From positions 62,001-126,000 of the forward strand of contig NZ_JAAAPN010000012.1 of NCBI RefSeq assembly GCF_009909205.1: DNA of 64,000 nucleotides. Reading direction: 5' to 3'. Under the pieces are notes generated by a model that saw nothing but the letters and a program-made list of their open reading frames with translations, made no database searches and had not been told where the DNA came from. Both the position numbers and the translations under genes were made by a program. The stretch is from Aquabacterium fontiphilum. GTDB lineage: Bacteria > Pseudomonadota > Gammaproteobacteria > Burkholderiales > Burkholderiaceae_C. This document shows positions 46,988 to 53,819 of the stretch, one piece after another (positions within the stretch are counted from its first letter, which is position 1; each line of letters starts with the position of its first letter).

Positions 46988-48115
46988 TCAGCGCGTCTGC
47001 AAGCTGGGTTTCAGCGCAGCGGGAGTGCTCGGGAAGCTGTGGCGCAGGATGCGCCAGATGACCTGGCTGAACTGCCCCACCATCGAGCCGGTGTTGTAGT
47101 GGATGCCGTAGCGGCGGCAGATGTCGCGCACCACCGGCGCCATCTCGGCGTAGCGGTTGGCCGGCACATCGGGGAAGAGGTGGTGCTCGATCTGGTGGCT
47201 GAGGTTGCCCGTCATGATGTGCAGCAGCTTGCTGCCCGACAGGTTGGACGAGCCCATGATCTGGCGGCGGTACCACTCAGGGCGGGTTTCGTTCTTGACC
47301 ACGCTCTTGGGGAAGGTGTGCACGTGCGTCGTGAAATGTCCACAGAAGATCACGGTGTAGGTCCACACGTTGCGGATGCCGTTGGCGATCAAGTTGCCCA
47401 GGAACACCATGCCGAAGACCGGCCAGGCCAGCAGCGGGAACACGATGTAGTCCTTGACCAACTGGCGGCGGGCCTTGCGCAGCGTTGGCGCGGCCTCGCG
47501 CAGCAGCTGGCGCCAGGTGATGCGGCCGATGAACACGCGGCCCACGCGCAGATCCTGGATGGCCACGCCCCACTGGAACAACAGCGCAAAGATCACGGCA
47601 TACAACGGCTGGAAGAGGGCGCCGGGATACCATTTCTGCTCAGGGAACAGACGCAGCACGTCGTAGCCGATGTCGTCGTCCATGCCGTGCACGTTGGTGT
47701 AAGTGTGGTGCTTGAAGTTGTGGGTCTTGCGCCAGTTGTCGCTGGTGCCCACGATGTCCCATTCGAAGGTCTTGCCCTGGAAGGCAGGGTCGCCCATCCA
47801 GTCGAACTGGCCATGGATCACGTTGTGACCCAGTTCCATGTTGTCCAGGATCTTGGAAATCGCCAGCAGCGCGACGCCCAGCGCCCATGCGCCCCACATC
47901 CAGGCGCCTGCGAGCAGCAAGCCAGACATCAGCAGCACGCGGCCGGCCACCTCGGTGTAGCGTACGGCCTTGAAGATGTTGCGGATGTAGCGCGCATCGC
48001 GCTCGCCCAGGTCGGCGACGGTGCGGGCGCGCAGGGCGTCGATCTCGGCGCCAAAGCGGGCAAGCTTATCGGGGCTCAGTTCACGGGGGGCGGCAAGGGT
48101 GCTCATGGGTGTCAT
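46988..48115 (-). CDS. Membrane acyl-CoA/fatty acid desaturase
   Basis: This 375-residue di-iron membrane enzyme introduces a double bond into acyl chains. The three histidine boxes are HNVIH, HNFKHH and HQIEHH (SHQIEHHLFPD), the last typical of acyl-lipid/front-end-type desaturases, with several hydrophobic segments between. No cytochrome b5 domain is present, so electrons must come from the next gene upstream, the ferredoxin-type reductase, whose stop lies 29 bp before this start (an ATG at 48106 is also possible). The pair resembles Pseudomonas DesB-DesC. Confidence 0.92.
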   Translation of the reverse strand: MTPMSTLAAPRELSPDKLARFGAEIDALRARTVADLGERDARYIRNIFKAVRYTEVAGRVLLMSGLLLAGAWMWGAWALGVALLAISKILDNMELGHNVIHGQFDWMGDPAFQGKTFEWDIVGTSDNWRKTHNFKHHTYTNVHGMDDDIGYDVLRLFPEQKWYPGALFQPLYAVIFALLFQWGVAIQDLRVGRVFIGRITWRQLLREAAPTLRKARRQLVKDYIVFPLLAWPVFGMVFLGNLIANGIRNVWTYTVIFCGHFTTHVHTFPKSVVKNETRPEWYRRQIMGSSNLSGSKLLHIMTGNLSHQIEHHLFPDVPANRYAEMAPVVRDICRRYGIHYNTGSMVGQFSQVIWRILRHSFPSTPAALKPSLQTR

Positions 48116-48143
48116 CACGGTGTGAAATCGGGGCCTGCTGGAC

Positions 48144-49277
48144 TCACAGCTCAAGGCTGAGGTCGCTGCGTGCGCGGCTGACGCACAGGCGCACGGCCAT
48201 GTCGGGCTCAGACTGGGTTTCGCCAGTCTGGGTGTCGAGCGTGCTGCCGCTGTGGCGCGGGCACACGCAGGTGTGGCAAATGCCCATGCGGCAACCTGAG
48301 GGCGGGTTCAGGCCCTGCGCCTCCAGCGCCTCGAGCAGGCTGGTGCCGGTGCTGACCTGAACGGTGCGCCCGCTGCGCGCCAGGTGCACGTTCACCAGTC
48401 GCGTGGGCGCCGTGTCGGTCTCAGGAGGCAGCGCCGCAGGCGTGAAGCCTTCGGCCTGGAACTGACGCACCCGGCCTTGCGTGAGCTGGCGGGCCGCCTC
48501 GACAAAGCCACCGGGGCCACAGGCGTAGACCTGCTGTTCGGCCAAGCTCGGCACCAGCGCCTCCAACTGCGCCAGGCTGATCAGCCCCTCGTGCTCGTCA
48601 GCCAGCCGTTCGGTTTCGTGCGTCAGCACGACGTGCAGATGAAAGCGCGGCTCGCGCGCGGCCAGCGCACGCAACTCGTCGATGAAGCACAACTCGGCGC
48701 GTGTTTTGGCCCAGTAGATCAGCGTCAGCTCGACGGGCATCTTGCGCGCGGCGAGTGCGCGCGTCAGGCTCATCAGCGGCGTGATGCCACTGCCGGCGGC
48801 CAGAAACAGCCAGCGTCCGGCCAGCTGGGCCGGCAGCACCATGTCACCAAAGGCAGGGCCGATCTCCAGCACATCGCCCACGCGAGCGTGCTGCACGAGG
48901 TGGCTGCTCAGCGTGCCGCCCTCGACGCGCTTGACCGTGATGCTCAGGCGCCGACGCCGGCCCGAAGGCAAGCCGGTCAGGCTGTAGCTGCGGGTGACCT
49001 TGCGGCCGTTGACCTCGGCGCTGACATTGACGTGTTGACCTGGCTGGAAGCTGCCCACATGGGCGTTGGGCTTGAGCACCAGCGTGACCGTGTCGGCTGC
49101 CTCGACCCGGCGCGCCACGATGCGGGCCAGCGGGCGTGACCACGACCAGATCGGGTTGACCATGCCGGCCCAGAAGTCGAAAACGCTCGGCTCGATGGCG
49201 GGCGCAAGCAGGCGACGCCACAAGCCCGGGGTCGGGTGGGCGTGGGGTGCGTTGAGACGTGGGGAGGTGGCAGTCAC
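48144..49277 (-). CDS. Ferredoxin reductase with 2Fe-2S domain (desaturase electron donor)
   Basis: This 377-residue flavoprotein carries an FAD domain (RSYSLTG), an NAD(P)H domain (AAGSGITPLMSL, VYACGPGGFVEAA) and a C-terminal plant-type 2Fe-2S domain with CRMGICHTC and a final RLCVS, a C-x4-C-x2-C-xn-C pattern. It probably passes electrons from NAD(P)H to the desaturase. The likely start is a GTG at 49277 (a TTG at 49292 is the only earlier option). It is divergent from a FabR/DesT-like regulator. Confidence 0.9.
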   Translation of the reverse strand: MTATSPRLNAPHAHPTPGLWRRLLAPAIEPSVFDFWAGMVNPIWSWSRPLARIVARRVEAADTVTLVLKPNAHVGSFQPGQHVNVSAEVNGRKVTRSYSLTGLPSGRRRRLSITVKRVEGGTLSSHLVQHARVGDVLEIGPAFGDMVLPAQLAGRWLFLAAGSGITPLMSLTRALAARKMPVELTLIYWAKTRAELCFIDELRALAAREPRFHLHVVLTHETERLADEHEGLISLAQLEALVPSLAEQQVYACGPGGFVEAARQLTQGRVRQFQAEGFTPAALPPETDTAPTRLVNVHLARSGRTVQVSTGTSLLEALEAQGLNPPSGCRMGICHTCVCPRHSGSTLDTQTGETQSEPDMAVRLCVSRARSDLSLEL

Positions 49278-49303
49278 GGGCAGGGCGCGCAAGGGTCAAC
49301 GGA

Positions 49304-49329
49304 GGGCGAACGAAGGGCGAACGAAGGGC
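49304..49329. repeat. Short tandem repeat in the desaturase/regulator intergenic region
   Basis: GGGCGAACGAA is repeated back to back twice, followed by a partial unit, within 49304-49329, with related GACGGACGAACGGACGG nearby. It is a low-complexity tract with no clear role. Confidence 0.5.
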
Positions 49330-49372
49330 AGATGACGGACGAACGGACGGGCAGACGGCGTTGATGTTGCGG

Positions 49373-49433
49373 AGTATACGTGTGCAAATACGTTTGTCTA
49401 TACACTTGTGCATTAATTTCCCGGCGGTATGAT
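49373..49433. promoter_or_regulatory. Divergent promoters with repeated operator-like sequence
   Basis: Leftward, TAGACA (49400-49395) and TATACT (49378-49373) with a 16-bp spacer would serve the reductase-desaturase operon. Rightward, TTGTGC (49406-49411) and TATGAT (49428-49433), also 16 bp apart, would serve the regulator. TATAC-G-TGTGCA (49375-49386) and TATAC-ACT-TGTGCA (49399-49412) form a direct repeat that covers the leftward -10 and both -35 boxes, as expected for operators of the adjacent FabR/DesT-like repressor. Confidence 0.55.
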
Positions 49434-49457
49434 GTGGGATCTGTTGACAGGCATCAA

Positions 49458-50186
49458 ATGAGCGCCATCACCGTAACAAGGGAGTTGGCCGATCCAGACA
49501 CTGAGCTGCGATCGGCCGCCGGCTTATCCACTGCCCCCGGCACCCCCGGCACCCCCGGCACCCCCGGCCGCAAGGCCGTTATCTCGCGAGAAGACATCAT
49601 TGCGGCGGCCCTCAAGCTGGTGGGGCCGCACCGCAGCGTCTCCAGCCTCAGCCTGCGCGAGGTGGCGCGGGCAGCCGGCATCGCACCCAACAGCTTCTAT
49701 CGCCAGTTCCGCGACATGGACGAGCTGGCCGTGGCACTGATTGACCGGGCCGGGCAGTCGCTGCGCCACATCATCGGGGAGGCGCGTCAGCGCGCCACCA
49801 CGCAGCGCAGCGTCGTGCGCGGCTCGGTCGAGGCGTTCATGGAGCAACTGCGCGGCGACGACAAACTGCTGCACATCCTGCTGCGCGAGGGCTCAGTGGG
49901 CTCGGACGCCTTCAAACAGGCCGTTGATCGTCAGCTCAACTACTTTGAAGAAGAGTTGCGCCAGGACCTCATCCGTCTGGCCAAAGCCAATGGCACGCCG
50001 CTGTTCGAGCCCGGCCTGACCGCCAAGGCCATCACCCGGCTGGTGTTCACGATGGGCGCCACGGCGATGGACCTGACGCCCGAACGCCATACCGCCTTCA
50101 CCGAGCAGGTGATCCTGATGGTGCGGATGATCGTCGCCGGCACGCAGACCATGGCGGCGATGAAGCCGGACGAGCTGGCGCGTTGA
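49458..50186 (+). CDS. TetR-family fatty-acid regulator (FabR/DesT-like)
   Basis: This 242-residue regulator is very like E. coli FabR in its helix-turn-helix and following region (SLSLREVARAAGIAPNSFYRQFRDMDELAVALID, then SVVRGSVEAFMEQ). Such proteins sense the ratio of saturated to unsaturated acyl-CoA and repress desaturation genes. Its divergent position from a desaturase pair matches Pseudomonas DesT-DesCB. An N-terminal PGTPGTPGTPG stretch, encoded by a 9-bp repeat, precedes the HTH. Confidence 0.9.
   Translation: MSAITVTRELADPDTELRSAAGLSTAPGTPGTPGTPGRKAVISREDIIAAALKLVGPHRSVSSLSLREVARAAGIAPNSFYRQFRDMDELAVALIDRAGQSLRHIIGEARQRATTQRSVVRGSVEAFMEQLRGDDKLLHILLREGSVGSDAFKQAVDRQLNYFEEELRQDLIRLAKANGTPLFEPGLTAKAITRLVFTMGATAMDLTPERHTAFTEQVILMVRMIVAGTQTMAAMKPDELAR
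49535..49567 (+). repeat. 9-bp coding microrepeat (PGT) in the regulator gene
   Basis: CCCCCGGCA is repeated three times and followed by a partial unit, encoding Pro-Gly-Thr repeats in the flexible N-terminal tail. It could gain or lose units without a frameshift. Confidence 0.7.
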
Positions 50187-50190
50187 AGCG

Positions 50191-50207
50191 TGCACCAACT
50201 TGGCCCA
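50191..50207 (+). promoter_or_regulatory. Half-conserved NtrC-type site
   Basis: TGCACCAACTTGGCCCA matches 13 of 17 positions of TGCACCAAAATGGTGCA, the NtrC site I know from enteric glnA; the left half is perfect and the right half is weak. It overlaps the -24 region of the sigma-54-type promoter, an unusual position, so it may be only a half-site or chance. Confidence 0.35.
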
Positions 50208-50215
50208 TAACTTGC
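50201..50215 (+). promoter_or_regulatory. Sigma-54-type promoter of the transglutaminase/ATP-grasp operon 1
   Basis: TGGCCC-N5-TTGC has the invariant GG (50202-50203) and GC (50214-50215) exactly 10 bp apart and matches the TGGCAC-N5-TTGC consensus at all but one of the conserved bases. It lies 57 bp before the GTG of the large transglutaminase gene. The predicted transcript start is about 50227. Confidence 0.65.
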
Positions 50216-50271
50216 GTGTGCCATGGGTGGCGCCCGCTCGACCTGGCGGGTGACTTCTGCCGGAGATCCGA

Positions 50272-53200
50272 GTGTCCATCCACGTCGCCCTCAACCACGT
50301 CACCCACTACCGCTATGACCGTCCCGTCAGCCTGTCGCCTCAGGTGATCCGGCTGCGTCCCGCGCCACACTGTCGCACGCGCATCCTGTCGTACTCGATG
50401 CGGGTCGAGCCGGTGGTGCACTTCATCAACTGGCAGCAGGATCCGTTTTCCAACCACCTGGCCCGCCTGGTGTTCCCGGAGAAGACGACCGAGTTCAAGA
50501 TCACCGTTGATCTGGTGGCCGAAATGGCCGTCTACAACCCGTTCGACTTCTTTCTCGAGCCGCACGCCGAGCACTATCCGTTCACCTACGACGCAGCCTC
50601 GCTGCATGACCTGCAGCCTTATCTGGCCAAGGTGGAGCCCGCGCCGGCCTTCCAGGCCTTCCTCGACAGCATAGAAGTGCCTGGTGCCGACGAGGTGCGC
50701 ACCATCGATTTTCTGGTGGGGCTGAACCAGCGGCTGCAGCGCGAGATCGCCTACACCATCCGAATGGAGCCCGGCGTGCAGACGCCGGAAGAGACACTGA
50801 CGCTGAAGTCCGGCTCATGCCGTGATACCGGCTGGTTGCTGGTGCAGGCGCTGCGCCACATGGGGCTGGCGGCACGCTTTGTGTCCGGCTATCTCATCCA
50901 ACTCAAGGCCGATGTGGCCGCACTGGATGGCCCGTCAGGTACGGAGGTTGATTTTACCGACCTGCACGCCTGGTGTGAGGTTTTTCTACCGGGTGCGGGC
51001 TGGATCGGGCTGGATCCGACCTCGGGCTTGCTGGCCGGCGAGGGCCACATTCCTGTGGCCTGCACGCCCGACCCGACGGGGGCAGCCCCCGTCACGGGCG
51101 CGGTGGACGAATGCGAATGCGAGTTTGATCACCACATGGCCATCACGCGCATCTACGAGAGTCCGCGCGTGACCAAACCGTATACCGATGCCCAGTGGCA
51201 GGCGGTGGATGCGCTGGGCCGGGCAGTCGATGCGCAATTGCAGCAAGGCGATGTGCGCCTGACCATGGGCGGCGAGCCCACTTTTGTATCCGTGGACGAC
51301 CGCGATGGTGCTGAGTGGAACACCGACGCCCTCGGCCCGACCAAGCGGGGCCTGGCGACCACACTCGTGCACAAACTGCGCGCCCGCTATGGCGAGGGCG
51401 GGTTTCTGCACTTCGGCCAGGGCAAGTGGTATCCCGGCGAACAGTTGCCGCGCTGGGCGCTGTCGATCTTCTGGCGAGCCGATGGCCAGCCATGCTGGCA
51501 TGACCCCTCGTTGTTCGCCGACGAGCGCAACAGCGTGCACTACACCACCGAGGACGCCAAGCTGTTCATCGACACCCTGGCCACCCGGCTCGGCGTGGGG
51601 ACGGCCCACGTGCAGACGGGCTACGAGGACACTTGGTACTACCTGTGGCGCGAGCGTCGACTGCCGGTCAACGTCGACCCGCTCGATGCCCGGCTCGACG
51701 ATGAGCTCGAGCGCGTGCGCCTGCGCCGCGTGTTCGACCAAGGGCTCAACCATCAGGTCGGCTATGCGCTGCCGCTCAAGCGCGACTGGGGTGTCGGCAC
51801 GGTGGGCCCGCGCTGGATCACCGGGCCGTGGTTCTTTCGGGACGAGCGCATGTACCTGATCCCGGGCGATTCGTCCATGGGCTACCGGCTGCCGCTGGAT
51901 TCCTTACCCTGGGTAACACGGGGGGACTACCCGTTTGTGCATGCCCACGATCCCTTCTCGCCCAAGGAGGCCTTGCCCGATGCGGGGCAACTGCGCGCCC
52001 AGTACGGCGCCCACCAGGTCGGAGGCGGGTTTGCCGAAGGCGGCACCGTGACCCAGCAGGCGCTGGGGCTGCGCCACGGTGCCAGCGAAGGCGTCAATGG
52101 TGAGTGGGGCAGCCTGCCAGCCAATCCATCGGCGCACCTGGGGCAAGGCCATCCAAGCAGCGCCAGGGCGACCGTGGCGCCGGACAAACGCCCCGAGCGC
52201 TTCGAGTCGGCCCATTGGATCACCCGCACGGCCTTGTGCGTGGAAGTGCGCAACCCCGACCGGGCCAGCGGCCCCAAGGTCGAGACCGAGGGCCCAGGCG
52301 GGGGCGTGATGTATGTGTTCATGCCGCCACTGAGCAGCCTGGACGACTACCTCGACCTGCTTGCCGCTGTTGAGGCCACTGCGGCCGAGCTGGGCATGCA
52401 CATCGTGCTGGAAGGCTATCCGCCCCCACGCGACCCGCGGCTGAAGGTGCTGCAGGTCACGCCCGATCCCGGCGTCATCGAGGTGAACATCCATCCCGCG
52501 CATGACTGGGACGAGTTGGTGGACCACACCGAGTTCCTCTACCAGGCCGCACACGAAACGCGGCTGTCCACCGAGAAGTTCATGGTCGACGGCCGCCACA
52601 CCGGCACGGGGGGCGGCAACCACTTCGTGCTGGGCGGGGCGACGCCGGCCGACAGCCCCTTCCTGCGCCGGCCTGACCTGCTGGCGTCGTTGTTGACCTT
52701 CTGGCACAACCATCCTTCTCTGTCCTACCTGTTCTCGGGTCTGTTCATCGGTCCGACCAGTCAGGCGCCGCGCATCGATGAGGCCCGCACCGACCAGGTG
52801 TACGAAGTCGAGATCGGCCTGAAGGAGATCGAGCGACAGCTGGCCATCTGGGGTCAGTGTCCGCCTTGGCTGATCGACCGTACGCTGCGCAACCTGTTGA
52901 TCGACGCGACCGGTAACACCCACCGCAGCGAGTTCTGCATCGACAAACTGTACTCGCCGGACGGGCCGACCGGCCGCCTGGGCCTGCTGGAGCTGCGTGC
53001 GTTCGAGATGCCGCCGCACGCCAGGATGAGCCTGGTGCAGCAACTGCTGTTGCGTGCGCTGATCGCCTGGTTCTGGCGCGAGCCCTACACCGGCCACGGC
53101 GCGCAGCGTTTGACCCGCTGGGGCACTGCCTTGCACGATCGCTTCATGCTGCCGGCCTTTGTCGAGCAGGATTTCGCCGACGTACTGGCCGAGCTCCATC

Positions 53201-53805
53201 AGGCCGGCTACGCCTTCGAGCCTGAGTGGTTTGCGCCGCATCTCGAGTTCCGTTTCCCCTTCATCGGCGACATCGCCGTCGGCGGGCTGAGGTTGACGTT
53301 GCGCAACGCGCTGGAGCCCTGGCACGTGATGGGCGAAGAGGGGGCGCCGGGTGGTACCGTGCGCTACGTGGACTCGTCGATGGAGCGCGTCGAAGTGCGG
53401 GTGACCGGCCTCAACGGCAACCGCCATGTCGTCACGGTCAACGGCCATGTGTTGCCGCTGCACCCCACCGGGCGCGTGGGCGAGTTCGTTGCGGGGGTGC
53501 GTTATCGGGCCTGGCAGCCGCCTTCTTGCCTGCATCCCACCATCGGCGTCGACGCACCGCTGACCATCGACGTCGTCGACAGCTGGCTGCAGCGTTCGAT
53601 CGGCGGGTGTCAGTACCACGTCGCTCATCCTGGCGGTCGCAACTACGACACCTTCCCGATCAACGCCTACGAGGCCGAGAGTCGTCGGCTGGCGCGCTTC
53701 TTCCGCATGGGCCACACGCCGGGCAAGATGCTGGTCAAACCCTTGATGCCGGGCATCGAGCATCCGCTTACACTGGATTTGCGGCGCGCCAAGACGGCGG
53801 CCTGA
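50272..53805 (+). CDS. Large transglutaminase-like protein with DUF2126 C-terminal region
   Basis: This 1177-residue cytoplasmic protein (no signal peptide) has an N-terminal bacterial transglutaminase-like domain and a long DUF2126 (COG4196) region. The predicted Cys-His-Asp triad is Cys183 (SGSCRDTGWLL), His232 (DLHAWCEVF) and Asp248 (LDPTSG). The C-terminal part (about 320-1170) contains MGGEPTFVSVDDRDGAEWN, TPDPGVIEVNIHPAHDWDEL and DGRHTGTGGGNHFVLGG, conserved in DUF2126; it has been proposed, as I recall, to be a carboxylate-amine ligase. GTG 50272 follows GGAG. It heads a three-gene operon under a sigma-54-type promoter and probably takes part in making or processing an amide/peptide-linked product. 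Confidence 0.88.
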   Translation: MSIHVALNHVTHYRYDRPVSLSPQVIRLRPAPHCRTRILSYSMRVEPVVHFINWQQDPFSNHLARLVFPEKTTEFKITVDLVAEMAVYNPFDFFLEPHAEHYPFTYDAASLHDLQPYLAKVEPAPAFQAFLDSIEVPGADEVRTIDFLVGLNQRLQREIAYTIRMEPGVQTPEETLTLKSGSCRDTGWLLVQALRHMGLAARFVSGYLIQLKADVAALDGPSGTEVDFTDLHAWCEVFLPGAGWIGLDPTSGLLAGEGHIPVACTPDPTGAAPVTGAVDECECEFDHHMAITRIYESPRVTKPYTDAQWQAVDALGRAVDAQLQQGDVRLTMGGEPTFVSVDDRDGAEWNTDALGPTKRGLATTLVHKLRARYGEGGFLHFGQGKWYPGEQLPRWALSIFWRADGQPCWHDPSLFADERNSVHYTTEDAKLFIDTLATRLGVGTAHVQTGYEDTWYYLWRERRLPVNVDPLDARLDDELERVRLRRVFDQGLNHQVGYALPLKRDWGVGTVGPRWITGPWFFRDERMYLIPGDSSMGYRLPLDSLPWVTRGDYPFVHAHDPFSPKEALPDAGQLRAQYGAHQVGGGFAEGGTVTQQALGLRHGASEGVNGEWGSLPANPSAHLGQGHPSSARATVAPDKRPERFESAHWITRTALCVEVRNPDRASGPKVETEGPGGGVMYVFMPPLSSLDDYLDLLAAVEATAAELGMHIVLEGYPPPRDPRLKVLQVTPDPGVIEVNIHPAHDWDELVDHTEFLYQAAHETRLSTEKFMVDGRHTGTGGGNHFVLGGATPADSPFLRRPDLLASLLTFWHNHPSLSYLFSGLFIGPTSQAPRIDEARTDQVYEVEIGLKEIERQLAIWGQCPPWLIDRTLRNLLIDATGNTHRSEFCIDKLYSPDGPTGRLGLLELRAFEMPPHARMSLVQQLLLRALIAWFWREPYTGHGAQRLTRWGTALHDRFMLPAFVEQDFADVLAELHQAGYAFEPEWFAPHLEFRFPFIGDIAVGGLRLTLRNALEPWHVMGEEGAPGGTVRYVDSSMERVEVRVTGLNGNRHVVTVNGHVLPLHPTGRVGEFVAGVRYRAWQPPSCLHPTIGVDAPLTIDVVDSWLQRSIGGCQYHVAHPGGRNYDTFPINAYEAESRRLARFFRMGHTPGKMLVKPLMPGIEHPLTLDLRRAKTAA

Positions 53806-53819
53806 CGCCGGTTGCCTGA

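Noticed and set aside
49304..49329. Tandem repeat near the desaturase genes as a CRISPR-like or mobile-element trace
   Set aside because: Only two full units of 11 bp without spacers; no related genes nearby.
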